Shown here piece by piece: positions 22,717-34,679 of a DNA stretch of 64,000 bases (within the stretch, counting starts at the first letter, position 1; each line of letters begins with the position of its first letter). Source of the DNA: Eucalyptus grandis (taxonomy: Eukaryota > Streptophyta > Magnoliopsida > Myrtales > Myrtaceae); the NCBI RefSeq assembly GCF_016545825.1, contig NC_052615.1:19212520-19276519 (forward strand), given 5' to 3'. The position numbers and the translations under genes are program-made. The notes beneath the pieces were generated by a model that did no database searches, was not told the origin of the DNA, and saw only the letters and a list, made by a program, of their open reading frames with translations.

Positions 22717-23581
22717 CTTGGCGAGGGTCTAGATGCTGAGTCACGGTTGAGGCTAGACCGATACTCCTTTATGGATTGCCGTCTAGGCAAAGGTTCTAGA
22801 CGATGCCTGTCCGATGGGGCGAGACGATGCATGGTCATGTCGGAAGACCGCCAACTCGTGTGTTGACCGTGGCCCAAGGGATCGTAATAATCGGAACACA
22901 TGTGAATGATTGTGATGCCTTATGCCCGATTATAGGGTAAAACAGTGAGGCACGGTATGAGATGGGCCAAAATGGATTTTACCTCATAATCGAGACCCGT
23001 GTGGATGTTTAGTGCGCGCGAATTATGTGTTCTGATTATTGATTATACTTGTTGTATCAGTATTGACATATGCAATTTACTAATCTGTAGGGACGTGCCC
23101 ATGGCATGGTAAGGTGGTATATCGTTGCATATTTAGTCTGCCTCCGAGATGAATTAGCATCCTAGTTGAAGCCTAGGCTGTTAACTTGTTGAGAATTTTA
23201 TCTCATCTTGTTGTTCATTATTTTTAGGCCCGTAGTTTGGAGAACCTTCATGTTCGGTCCAGGGTCCCTATGGAGATGAGGGGTTGGCCTCACATTAGAG
23301 AAGTATAAGTTAACCTTAGACCCTTGTTGGTTTTTGTAATGGTTTGTGAATATAAAACTTCCAGGGGTTAACAAATATATAAAACAAAGTGGCATTTTGG
23401 AAATGCTTGTTGTGTATACTATCCTTGTTCTTTGCTGGTTAACTGGGTGTTTATATAAATTGCTTCAACATGCATTTAATCGAAAGATAAAGAGAAAGAG
23501 TGGATCGGTGACGCGTCCTGGGATGTCGTAATTAATTGATTGTCGTGGGATGTTCGCTCACTCAAGGTTCGGGGTGTGACA

Positions 23582-25036
23582 CTTGTGGTCAAGGGCTTTT
23601 CTAAAAAAGAAGGGATTAACTACTCCGAAATATTTTTATATGTAGTAAAAATGACATGAATTAGAGTTTTCCTGACTATAGTTGCAGTGGAGGATCTTTA
23701 TCTTGAGTAGTTAGATGTGAAAATAACGTTTTTACATGGTGACTTAGATGAAGAGTTATACATGACGCAACCTAATTTAAACTCAAATGTAAGGAGCACA
23801 TGGTATATTGCTTAAAGAAAACCTTGCATGGCTTGAAGCAAGCTTCGCGGCAATAGTACCTGAAGTTTGATGGTTTCATGGAAGAAAAATGATTTGCACA
23901 CTGTGAGTCTGATCATTATATTTATTTTTACAAGTATGACAATGGTGACATCGTGTATTTCTCTTTGTATGTGGATAACATACTAGTAGCTAGCTCCAAT
24001 ATGAAGAGAATCACAAAAGTGAAGAAGACGTTATCATCGTAGTTTGCTATGAAAGACTTGGGAGAGGCCAATAATATTTTGAGCATGAAAATCATTAGGG
24101 ACAGGAAAAATAAGACATTATGGCTATTGTAGGAAGACTATGTGAATAAGGTGTTAAAGAGATTTAACATGGACAACGCAAAACCGGTTGTGACTCCTCT
24201 AGCGAGTCACTTTAAATTTTCCAAGAATATGTGTTTGAGTACTTAGGCTTTGAAAGATGAAATGACAATAGTTATATATGCATTGATAGTGGAAGTTTGA
24301 TGTATGCAATGGTGAGCACGAGACTAGACATTTCACGGGCAATTGGAGTTGTGGGTTGATATATGCAGAACACTGGTAGAGAACATGAGAATGTTGTGAA
24401 ATTGATATTGAGATATCTAGCATGTACATCAAATTACTCTCTTTGTTATGGTGGTATATCTTTAAAATTGTAGGGTTATGTAGATGCACATCACTTGAGT
24501 GATCAAGATAGTGGTAAGAGTACCACTGGATATGTCTTTATAGTTACATGTGAAGCAATGAATTGGGTATCACAACTATAGCAAGTAGTAACTTTATCAG
24601 TGACAGAAGCAAAGTACATGGTGATCATGGAAGCCTCCAAGGAAATCATGTGGTTACAAGATTACATGGAGGACTTACATTGAAAACAATCAATCAATAC
24701 ACTATGGAGTGATAGTCAAAGTGTAGTGCACTTAGCAAAGAATGTAGCTTATCACTCAAAGACTAGACATATCAAGAAGCATTATCACTTTATTATCAAG
24801 TCGGCATTGAAAGATAATGAATTAAAGTTACAAAAGATTGATGGCTCGAAGCTGACATGTTTACGAATGTGGTAGTCAGAGTAAAACATAGTTTTTATCC
24901 TACTGCTGTTGGTATTACTCCATGTTGATTAATGATGAGTATTGCAGATGCACAAGTTTTTCAGTTACTAGCTTTTGAAAAGGATGGATACAAAATTGCT
25001 TGATGCATTGGATGTATTTATCTTCAAGTGGGAGAT
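23582..25036 (+). pseudogene. pol: Copia C3 reverse transcriptase and RNase H, 3' piece
   Basis: After the LTR A insertion, RT resumes with LVVKGFSKKEGINYSEIF and KITFLHGDLDEELYM (the MDVKTAFLNGDL region). RNase H follows: STTGYVFIV, then VSQL, SVTEAKYM, EIMWLQDY, and SKTRHIKKHYHFI. Many stops and frameshifts are present. The AAGTGGGAGAT tract at 25026-25036 is the polypurine tract before the 3' LTR. This matches a generic copia pol 3' end without an extra ORF. Confidence 0.85.
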
Positions 25037-25455
25037 TGTTAGCGGATGAAGCCAAATTATTTTTAAGGGCATTTTGTCTTTTCTATTAGTTTTGCTTTTA
25101 TGTTAAAAGCTACACCTTTATATCAATGATAACTGGATGCGAGCTGTCAAGATGCTGAAAAGGAAAATAAAGAGGAAAGAAAAAGAGAGAAGAAAAAAGG
25201 GAATTTTTTCTTTATGAGTGTTCTCAATCTTTTTGTGTTCTAATCTTGAGAGAAGATCATCATTATATTCTAACTTTTTTCAAATTTTAGTGGATTCGCA
25301 GAGTGCTTCTGCATGGAGACGTAGCCTAGGTTTGGGTGAACTTCGATAATAAAATTTATGGCATGTTCTTCTGATTCTTTTTTTATAACTATATTCTACC
25401 TAATGGATTGTTTGCTTACGTTATTTTTCTAAAATTGGTGTGCAATTCTGTAACA
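25037..25455 (+). repeat. 3' LTR of copia C3
   Basis: Starts TGTTAGCGGATG after the polypurine tract and ends CTGTAACA, giving TGTTA/TAACA terminal inverted repeats. Length is 419 bp. The 5' LTR of this element is not in the window; the 5' side of C3 was lost at the family-S LTR (17148). Confidence 0.75.
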
Positions 25456-26125
25456 CTAATTTTTGTGTCAAGTTAGCAATAGATGCCGATGTCGTTCACA
25501 TGCAAGCTGAACTAAAAACAAAATGTGGGTAGCCTTTGTATTTGTGATCCATTGTCAGAACGATAGTTGAATGAAGTATAGCTCTAGAGATAATGGGTAT
25601 GCAAAAGGGAATGTACAAAATTGTTATTAGGAATTTAGGCTTGTTAGGCTTTGTAATATGTATAGCATCGAACTTAAAATTGGTCTTTGTAGCTTCATGT
25701 ATCTGATGAGATGCACCCTATAAACTTAAAAGTTAAGACATGTGAGTCTTGCCATTTTTGTGCAATGGTAATTGTCCTTCAAAGTTCCAATGTCAACACT
25801 TTTGTTTCGTGATGACTTCCGAGTGACAAGGATGCTTAAATTAGGTTTCAGAGACCAAATTCATAGTCTTGAGAGAAAATTCTGTTGAGGAAAATTCCTT
25901 TATGGGAAAACTTTCTTTGTCTGATAATAAGACTTTCCAGGTGGAAACTTTGATGAGCACTTTTAGACATTACTAATCAAATTTAGAGAATGAGACTCTA
26001 AGTCTTGAAGAAATTCATATCCTTGATATTTGATACTCAGGGATATTGTTCGGGAAAATAATCTTCGTGCATTAGTGAGAATTTTGGTGGATTTCTTGCT
26101 ATAATTAAAAGATCTATTTAAGAGG
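25456..26125. other. Unassigned sequence left of the assembly gap
   Basis: No gene, repeat or element border is recognised. It ends at the N-gap, so its relation to the LTR on the other side is unknown. Confidence 0.4.
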
Positions 26126-26225
26126 NNNNNNNNNNNNNNNNNNNNNNNNNNNNNNNNNNNNNNNNNNNNNNNNNNNNNNNNNNNNNNNNNNNNNNNNNNN
26201 NNNNNNNNNNNNNNNNNNNNNNNNN
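26126..26225. other. Assembly gap, exactly 100 N
   Basis: One hundred N bases, the usual placeholder for a gap of unknown size. The G2 3' LTR is missing about 2.4 kb of its far end compared with the G2 5' LTR, so the true gap probably contains at least that much. Confidence 0.97.
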
Positions 26226-27082
26226 AGCTTTGAAGAGGTCCATAAGTTGTGCCCATGGGGGCATACGAATTTTGTTGCATTTGGCACAATTTGGACTTTA
26301 ATGCTTCTTGAATCAATTCAAAACGGCTCCCAAAAATTTTGTTATCGTCTCAACGATCAAATTGATATTTTTTCTCACTAGTTGGTCCCACTTGCATCCA
26401 ATTGTGTAATAAAAAACGGTCCTCTGAATTTTCTGGACAAAAACGCCCTACCTCGACTTTTTCCCAAAAAGTCTCGGTTTGCAGAAAAATATTTGGAAGG
26501 CAAGTTGACGTTTCTAAAAGGATTTGTGACATGACAAAACTTTCAATTTCTGAAATCGAATTCAAATTAGCGGTTAATTTCGATCTGTCACGATTTTAGT
26601 GTGACCTAGGTGACCCGGCAACTTTCAGAAATTTTTAGTATAAATGACTTGTGGTCAATTTTTTCGAGCCACAATGAACCCCTTCGACACATTGGCAACT
26701 CTCGATGGTCGTGAAAATCTAGAGGTTTCAAATACGAACACAAGGTACCAAAACAACAAAAAAAAATAGTGTAGTGCGTATCGACCAGAATTTTGCAATA
26801 TAGTGGAATCATCCACATTTAACCACATGTCTCAGTTGAACCGACCTATCTCTGATTTCTAATCAATCTTACTGTGCCATAATGATCTTTGCAGATGAGC
26901 ACAGTCGAGTAGTTGGTTTCTGGTCGAATCCTCAAGTCTATTGCATTAAAATCCTTTAATGGCTTCCCTAGATTGTCTGGTTGTCTCATGAGTGACCATC
27001 TAAGAGAAAATCACTATAATCACATCAATGAAAAGCCCAACTTATCCGATCGAAATCAGAACCTGAAAATCAGGATGTCACA
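26226..27082 (-). repeat. 3' LTR of G2, truncated by the gap
   Basis: Parallels 43168-44025 closely. It ends at GGATGTCACA (27082), where the minus-strand polypurine tract (AGAGAGGAAGAAT) adjoins. Confidence 0.9.
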
Positions 27083-27168
27083 ATTCTTCCTCTCTCATAA
27101 AAATTTCATCCTCGAAATTTAAACCTTTACCAATCCTTAAACAAAAATGTGGGGGTATCGTCGTCTTA

Positions 27169-27650
27169 TCAAGTCTCTCTTTCCTTGATTGCTTTTTCAA
27201 TCCCGTGGTGTTGTCTGACCACTTTGACCAAGGGGACCATCTTGGTACACAAATTCGGCTCTTTCTGATCCACCATCTGAACCAGGCTTTCCACGTAGGA
27301 TCTTATGTTGTCCATATTTAATTCTTCAAGATTTAACACATGGGTTAGGTTAGGCTCATACATCCTTAACCTTGACATGTGAAAAACGTCATGCAGTTGC
27401 GTCAACCTCGGCGGCAATGCAAGACGATATGCTAGGATCCCGATTCTTTTTAGAATTTCAAATGGACTTACATACCTTGGACTCAGCTTTCCCTTCTTGC
27501 CAAAATGCAAGGTATTCCTCATTAGTGACACCTTCAGAAAGATGTAATCACCAACTTGGAATTCCGGCCCTTGACGCTTATGTGTGTAACCTTTCTGACG
27601 ATTTTGAGCGGTCTTTAATTTGTCACTGACCTTTGCCACTGCGATCACTG
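27169..27650 (-). pseudogene. pol: G2 integrase C-terminal part
   Basis: Open for 159 codons: RLKTAQNRQKGYTHKRQGPE-type DNA-binding tail, FQVGDYIFLKVS, GKLSPRYVSPFEIL, LPPRLTQLHDVFHMS, then VDQKEPNLCTK and VKVVRQHHGIEKA. The order is the standard end of plant chromovirus-type gypsy polyproteins. It parallels 63393-63686 of G3. The frame itself is intact, but the upstream frame is broken. Confidence 0.9.
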
Positions 27651-28553
27651 ATTACTGGACTAACTTTGGGCTTGCGATCTCTCATGCTCTGGCCTCATCT
27701 CAACAAATTGAAGTTCTATACATTCTACCATACAACGCTTCAAAAGGAGCCATCTGGATGCTCTGCTGATAACCGTTGTTGTAGGCAAATTCAACGAGGT
27801 GAAGTTGTTCCTCTCAACTTCCCTTAAAATCCAAAACACAAGCTCTCAACATGTCTTCAAGGGTCTAAATCGTCCTCTTAGACTAGCCATCCGTCTGTGA
27901 ATGATATGTCGTACTGTACTGCAACTTGGTTCCTAAAGCAGCCTGCAAACTCTTCCAAAATGTAGCTGTGAATCTTAGGTCTCAGTCTGATGTGATTGAT
28001 ATTGGCACTCCATGCAGTCGAATGATCTGGCGTACATACAACTCAACATGTCTATCCAAGTCTAGATCCTTTCGTACCGCAATGAAGTGAGTCGACTTTG
28101 TTAGTCTGTCAACCACTACCAAGATAGAATCATTGCCCCTCTGACTCCTTGGTAATCTGGTCACAAAGTCCATCGTGATATGCTCCCTTTTTCATTCTGG
28201 GATCTCAAGAGGTTGCAAAATCCTCCCGGCTTGCAATGCTGGGCTTTGATCTGCTGACACATCAAACACTTGGCGATGTCTGCCTTCATACCGGACTACT
28301 AATAGTGTTGATGCAAATTCTGATACATCTTTGTATTGCCAGGATGAATGCTGTAACTGCTATGATGCGACTCTAATAAAATATCCTCTCTAAGCTTCAC
28401 ATCGTTAGGTACACACAAACGTCCTCGGAACCTCAAAGTTCCATCCTCAGAGATCTGAAAGTCCATTTTTCTCTTATCAGCATCCTCTTGCAAAATCTTC
28501 TGAACATCAGGGTCTGTCGACTGAAGCATTCTGATTCCGATTTGAATATCCAA
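27650..28553 (-). pseudogene. pol: G2 integrase zinc-binding and catalytic core
   Basis: Open piece 28553-28299 carries the HHCC-type entry region (ILLESHHSSYSIHPGNTKMY). Piece 28173-27982 carries the core (MDFVTRLPRSQRGNDSILVV, VDRLTKSTHFIAV). The remaining core (TTYHSQTDG and LHLVEFAYNNGYQQSI) is readable down to 27650 through stops. Catalytic regions can be located, but the chain is broken. Confidence 0.85.
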
Positions 28554-28559
28554 CTCAAT

Positions 28560-29408
28560 TCTAAGGGTGGCTAATATTTGAAAGGTGGCCTACCTCAAAT
28601 TTGAAAACCGAATCTCGAACTTTCTCAAGCAAGGTCCATTCTCCAACCAGCATATACACAACTGATGTCTCCTAACTTAGCGCATCTGCAATTTAATTTG
28701 CCTTTCCACGGTAATACAAAAGATCACAATCCTCGTCCTTCAGAAGTTCCATTCCACAAATCATTTGTAGTATTCGGCCAAACCTAAAAAGCTTTTGATC
28801 TCTATCACGGTAGTCGGTCTTAGTCCACTGATAATTGATTCAATCTCGGACGAGTCCACGAAAATTCATTCGCTTGAAATCACGTAACCTAGGAATACAA
28901 CATGAGTAAGCCAAAAATCGCACTTGCTGAACTTGGCATACAACTGATGAATTCTGTCCTTAAGCCAATTTTGGGAAAATATCGACGCTCCCTGTAGCTA
29001 ATCAAACCAGTCGCTAACCCTCAGGAGTGGACACTTATCCTTGATCGTTACCTGATTGAGTTATTGGTAGTTGATACACAAGTGCAACGAACCATCTTTC
29101 TCCTTTATGAATAGAACTAGTGTTCTCCAAGGTGATGAACTAGGACGTATGAATCCCTTATCCAATAGTTCCTGCATCTGCACCTTTAGCTCCCTCAACT
29201 CAAATAACACTATCCGGTAAGGAGCCTTAAAGATTGGCTCTGTCTTGGGTGCTAGCTCAATCATGAACTCTATCTCTCTCTGTGGTGGCAAACTTGGTAA
29301 TTCCTTCGGAAAGACATCTGGAAACTCTTGTACTACCGAGATATCTTCAACTTTCAGCTCCTCGACTGTTGTATCTACAATGGGGCAACATGTGAGTAAC
29401 CTTGACAA
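28560..29408 (-). pseudogene. pol: G2 reverse transcriptase with internal deletion
   Basis: The frame 29408-29061 gives the RT entry ([18 protein letters not shown], then [20 protein letters not shown], and [16 protein letters not shown]). It passes through the LFDQLQGASIF-like block near 28995. It then jumps straight to LYAKFSKCDFW, which in the family lies after the YxDD active site. Roughly 80-100 residues, including the catalytic YVDD, are therefore deleted. RNase H is visible only as short remnants (about 28560-28900). Confidence 0.85.
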
Positions 29409-29794
29409 CCCTCGCTCAACAAACGAGTTGCCTTAAGCAATGAGATTTGGGCAATCAAGGGTCCTCATTGACTCCCAACAAACTCAAAACTTTCGCCCTT
29501 TAATGGGTCAAACTGAATCGCTTTGTGATAACAGTCCATCTTAGCTCGTTGCTTGGTGAGCCAGTCTATGCCATATTAAATAAAAGTCATACATGGCTAG
29601 GACTAACAATCTATTTTTCCTTCTCGCTTACCAATCGCTAACTTGCAACCAGAATACCCTAATGTAGCCCACACCTTATCCTTTAATGGTGTAGATATGC
29701 TAACCACTCACTCCAACAACTAAAAACTTAATCCTATCAACTTAACATGTTGCTCGACAGTAAAAGAATGAGTTACGCTAGGGTTAAATAAAGC
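29409..29794 (-). pseudogene. pol: G2 protease region, degraded
   Basis: Between the gag zinc knuckles and RT the family has a retropepsin. Here only fragments remain, such as an initial SFTVEQHVKLIGL-like block near 29755-29720, and no intact D-T/S-G site can be read. Confidence 0.55.
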
Positions 29795-30876
29795 CTAGGC
29801 AGTAAGGTTGTTCAATGAAGCCGTACCTATAATCACATCGGGTGTGTCCTCAACCTGACCTCGTGTTATGGCATATACCATCCCTTGAGTTGGGGGTCTA
29901 TTCTGTCGACCCTGCGGTGCGTTCTGCGGTGCAAAACCCCTATTCTGACCCATTTGTGATGGCGGTGGCAATTGCGGTTGTCCTCTCCGTCTTCTGGGAC
30001 AGTTCCTGGCTATGTGACCCAATTGGCCACACCCAAAACAAGTACCCGGCTTATAATGGCACGTGGCTACTCCGTATCGCCTTCCACACAAGTGACACAC
30101 GCCATTCTGACTTGGCCCTACATTGCCAACTCCACCCTTCTTGTTAGGTGGGACGTGGAATCTTCCTCCAGTCATGGGCTTCTTCACATGTCGGTTTCTG
30201 TCTCTATTTGAATTAAACCTCGATCTAGATGAGACAGCTTGCTCATTCAGACTTCTTTCTAGCAATTGAGCTTGATTGTACACTTCCCGTTAATCCTTTA
30301 AATCAAGCAACACTAGCGGTTGCTTTAGTTCAAGCCGAAGGCTATTCTTGAACCTTCAAGCTTTTTCCTTAGGATTCCTAATCAACCTCGGAGCATACTA
30401 AGAGAGCTCCACGAACTTAACCTCATATTGATCCACAATCATCGTCCCACGGTGGAGACACTGGAATTCTTCCATTTTTTGCTCTCGGGCGCTTCCCGAA
30501 AAGTACTTATCATTAAAAGCTCTAAGGAAGGCGTCCCACACCGGGACCACACCTTCCGAAAATACTGTCTCTTTGGCAGCTCTCCACGAGGTATTAGCGT
30601 TACCCCGCAGCTAGTACACTGCCAGGACAACTTTCTTTGCCTCAATGCACATCAGAAGTGCAAAGACCTTCTCTAGGTCTTGAATCCAAAAAGATGCGGC
30701 CTCAGGGTCTCCAGTACCTGTGAATCTCGGTGGATTCAACTTTAGGAATTGTTCCACCAACTTGTGGATCGGTCTCTCTCTCTACACCACTACATTCTCA
30801 GGCTGAACTTCGACGTGTGCGGTGGATAGGTGCAGCAGCAAGTGCTACCTCAACGGCAGCAACAATGGTAGCATTG
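29795..30876 (-). pseudogene. gag: G2 gag capsid remainder and zinc knuckles
   Basis: The frame 30283-29795 contains CHLCGRRYGVATC followed by CFGCGQLGHIARNC (CCHC), as in plant gypsy gag. A Gln/Pro/Gly-rich linker follows, leading to TRGQVEDTPDVIIGT, the gag-protease junction. Upstream, 30645-30290 gives damaged capsid sequence, including the R.EF..L block. At 30876 the frame meets the copia C2 insertion. The missing N-terminus lies on the other side, at 40564-40288. Confidence 0.85.
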
Positions 30877-30881
30877 GCAGC

Positions 30882-31818
30882 TGTGAAAGCTAGTACGAGC
30901 ACCTAGAGAGGGGTGAATAGGTGCAAAAACAAATTTTCCAGAGAGAAGTGTGCAATTCTAATTAACAATAGATTATGAAAAGGAATGTAGACTCTTGTAA
31001 ACAAGTTAAGTTACGATCAAAGTAAAAGAGCTTAGGGAAGAGAGTAAGAACACGAGATTTATAGTGGTTCGGTTTAATCCAAGCCTACGTCCATTCTTCC
31101 GCACTGACAGCCCACCGGCTAGATTTCACTATGAATCAAAAGAGTTGTTAGAGTAAGCTCTTCCTTGATTCCACAGTGTAGAGACTCTGCTACACTTCCT
31201 CAAGGTCTCACAAAAATATTAACTCTCTTTTGAATACAAGATTTCGCTCAACAAATGAATTGACTAAGAACAAGGAGTTTCAAACTTTGGAATTCTTCTA
31301 TCGTGCACACACTCGAACAACTAAAGCATCTTCCTTACATACTCCTTCATGCCATCACACCCGTTGACACTTACCAAAGGAGTTCTTCCAATCTACCTGT
31401 TGGACAGAATCAATTAAGAAGATTTTGAGTTATTTAAGGAATATGACGATAGCCCACCAATCCTGCTCGCCCATACAATCAGGATCTAGGTTTCCATGAG
31501 TAGAACCTTCCAAGTATACTTTGCCAATCAACGGATCCAAAATCCTTAAATCAATCTCAATTTGAATAATGGATTCCGACATGCTGTATCCAGCCAAGAG
31601 ATCTTCTCTAGTCGATAGAATCAAATCCTTAACGAAACATTCAGTTCTGGATAAGTCTTCTTCGACGTTTAGAAACTGTCAATGAGGATAAACTTTAAGT
31701 CTTGAGTCTGGCAGTCTAGAGGTCTTTAGACTTTGATGGAAGAGTTTGCAAGTCTTCAGACTAGACTGATGGAAACGTTTTGTCAACTTCAAAACACTCA
31801 AGAAAGTTTTCTCCAACA
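30882..31818 (-). repeat. 3' LTR of copia C2
   Basis: On plus it runs TGTGAAAGCTAG to TTTTCTCCAACA (937 bp), next to the minus-strand polypurine tract AAAAAGGGGGAGAT. Confidence 0.95.
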
Positions 31819-31832
31819 ATCTCCCCCTTTTT
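31819..31832 (-). other. Polypurine tract of C2
   Basis: The minus strand reads AAAAAGGGGGAGAT directly before the 3' LTR. It is identical in type to 13314-13329 of C1. Confidence 0.92.
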
Positions 31833-32199
31833 GATTGTGACAAAACTTTCCTCCAGATTTGGATAACTTTGACCTGCAAAACAATACTTCAAGCAAACAT
31901 GGATATATCATAAAAGATAATTGGCATAGCAAAGATAACATTAAAATTTGCATATACATAAAGTAGGTTAGTCCTGTAAATGAGCAACTATCTTTGCCTC
32001 GAAATATCAGTAGTGCTTAAGATAAACAAACGTTTAAACAGTCAAATCCAAATCCAGTCCACATCCAAACAACCAAACACAAAAGAAAAGTCAATCAACG
32101 ACAAAAGTACGAAAGTCAATAGTTCAAGAGTTTAAATCTCAAATCTGCACACATCTCTCCCCCTTTTTGTCAGCACTAGAAAGGTAAAGATGAAAAGAG

Positions 32200-34248
32200 A
32201 ATGGAATTATGATTACTTGGGAACATGAACAAGCTGGAAATCTCCCATTGACTAGACAATCCCTTCCAGCTTTTTCAAATCCTCCTTCAGTTGAGCAACA
32301 TCTTCACCCTTGGCAGTTGCTTGCACTTGAAGCGTAAGGGCATAAATTTGATCATGTAAAGAAACTGAAGAGGCTTGACCTGCATTCTGCAAGTTATGAA
32401 CTTCGCATCCCAAAGCATAAATTTGGCCTCGCATCTCCAAGAGAACATCAAGCACTTTGCAAAAAGTCTACCGAATTGTCGATGCCCGAGTACCGGGTTT
32501 CGCACGATCGCAGGTGTATTGCGGATGATGGCAAATAAGCACGATCACTTAGATTTGGCAATGAAACCTCATGTCCTTCCTCAGAAATTGAGAGGCATAA
32601 ATGTCCTCTCGGATCTCGCTAGAGAACGACTTACTCCTTCACTGGTGGCAGCAATTGAAGATGTACCTCTTTCTCGATCTCCCCCTGTTTCAATGCCTTG
32701 AGGTGGTGAGAAGTACTCTTCATGCTCTGTTTCTTCTTGTTCTTTTCTGACCTCTTCTTCCTCTTTCTCAATATTTTCCTCCTCTGTTTCTTTCTCCAAT
32801 TCTTCTCTCTCTTCAATCCTCTATTCAATCTCATCCTTGTCTTGTTCCCGTCTCTCCTCATTCTCTGGAACGTAACAACTTAAGTTCTTCAATGCAAGAG
32901 CGTAAATGGTGATATCATCCTCATCCTCTTCATCTTCCAAGATGAGTGCTCTTCTTTTCTTCGATGGAGCAAGTCATGGGCTCTTTCCTTTCCGCTTTGC
33001 GCCGAAGAGACCTGGTTGAGTCTTGACAGGGTTTTGACCTTGAATTTCTCCAAAGCCTTGTTAAGTTCCTTCCGGACGCATTTTAAAGACCATCTTTAGT
33101 CCCACTACCATTTGATCGCAAGTTCGAACACAGAGAATATGGGGAGGCTGAATGTTCAAATGTCTGAATAACTTGGTGACAAGTGCTGAGTAATGAAGTT
33201 GACCTTTGTCCTTCACCATCGATCTGTACATATGAAACATAATAGTGCGAGGAAGAGAGAACTTCTTACCAGCGTTAATGGCATACATCAGCTTTGCCTT
33301 CAAGTTTGAAACATTGGTCTTCGAAGTTGATTTTGGTCTGAGGCAGTTGATTACTATCTTGTGAAGCAAGATATTTGAGGCATTCATCCTCAAATATGAA
33401 ATATTTCCTTCTGTTGTTCTATCCCGAACAAGCTCTATCGTCGCACGGCCAATAGACACACTAATTGGTTGATATTTTCCTCTTTCAACTCCAACCACAT
33501 CAGCCAGTGTATCCATGTCAACCACATAGTCCTGATCTCGAATACTGAAAGAGAATCTATTTGCATCCAAGAAACTGAGATTCGAGTAGAAGTAAGCAGT
33601 AAGTTCAGCATAAGCATCTGTAGATTCTGAACAAAATCTTTCCAATTGAAGAAGATTGAATTTTTCTCGCAAAATAACATTCAAAGAGTCAAGAAAATCA
33701 AAGTTGACACTTCTAGGGTTAATCACTCCACGCTTTAACAACTTTGAGTACAGTTACTTGTGTTCCTCTGATCGAAACAGATCTGTCCTCTTGCTTCGAA
33801 CTTTTGCCACAACACCCATTCTAGGTTTAAATTGAGTGTACATCCTATCATCATCATTCCCATCAGGTTGACTCAGCCCTCCAACACGTGGATCGCTTGG
33901 GATGTTTGCAAAAGCTTCTTCTGTTGACCCCGCAAGAGCAATACCCAATCATTCCATTGTGCGTAAAAAATAGGTTTCATTTCGATACCCTTTGTCTTTA
34001 AAAAATTTGTCAATGTAGTTTAAAGGAGTACCACCCCTCTTCAAAGCACGGTAAAGCTTATAAGTGAAGCCAAGCTTAAGAGTTCTTACAGGTTCTGCGT
34101 CTTCGATGATTTCCTCCTCTTCCCGATGTTCAATATTTTGAGGTCTAGAAGGAGAAGATGGACGCTGCTGAGAATGTTGTGGGCTCTGTCGTTGTTGAGG
34201 AGATTCTTCTTCCTTGGTGAGATCAAAATGCGTAGGTCCCTCACACAT
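32200..34248 (-). pseudogene. Extra ORF of C2 in the envelope position
   Basis: This reading frame lies between RNase H and the polypurine tract, where Sireviruses can carry an envelope-like gene. From 34248 to 32581 a single frame runs with about five stops. In order it has a Gln/Ser/Pro/Glu-rich start, a globular middle of about 230 residues (34040-33061; FLDANRFSFSIRDQDYVVDM, then ADVVGVERGKYQP), a strongly acidic Glu-rich stretch (about 32880-32700), and a Ser-rich part. After a frameshift a helical, coiled-coil-like tail follows (32455-32252; AKGEDVAQLKEDLKKLEGIV). I see no signal peptide or clear membrane segment. The middle resembles the domain annotated in plants as 'putative plant transposon protein', from memory only. 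C1 keeps only the tail. Confidence 0.6.
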
Positions 34249-34679
34249 TTACTGTGGTCCCCTATTCGCGATCCTCGAAGACTTTCTTTGGACGACATTT
34301 TTCACAGTCTTTGAGAGATTCCAAGCTTATTTCGCAAGAAAGATGAAATCTTTTTGAGGATTATATAAGAGAAGAAGACAGAAGTGGAAGATCTGTGCTC
34401 TCTTAGGGTTTTTGTGGGTAAAACGAAGAAGAACCAACAGTATATAAGATAATCGAAGCGAGGCATACGGAACGTCGTAAAAAAGGAATATAAAGATGCC
34501 TTAAAAAAATAATTGCATTTTCGAAAAATTAGATATCTGCCATTTTAAAAATGACTTCTTTTTCGAAAAGGAAAGATTGCAATAATCACGAAAATTGAAA
34601 ATATCATCAATCAATTACGAGATAGATGATCATACCTTTTCGAGATTTGATCCGAGAGATAATTTTCTAAAATAAAACA

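Larger units (their letters stand above)
17377..23581 (+). mobile_element. Solo LTR A of the long-LTR gypsy family, split by LTR B
   Basis: Starts TGTGATATCCC (17377) and ends GGGGTGTGACA (23581), flanked by CTTGC (17372-17376) and CTTGT (23582-23586). The flanks are a decayed five-base duplication in a copia RT frame. Its two parts (17377-19381 and 22717-23581) are one LTR of about 2.87 kb, with LTR B inserted between them. It parallels the reverse complement of LTR B at both ends, showing one family. No internal gag-pol sequence is present, so it is a solo LTR. Confidence 0.82.

Noticed and set aside
25963..26316. A 117-codon frame crossing the N gap
   Set aside because: It spans 100 unknown bases, so its continuity is artificial.
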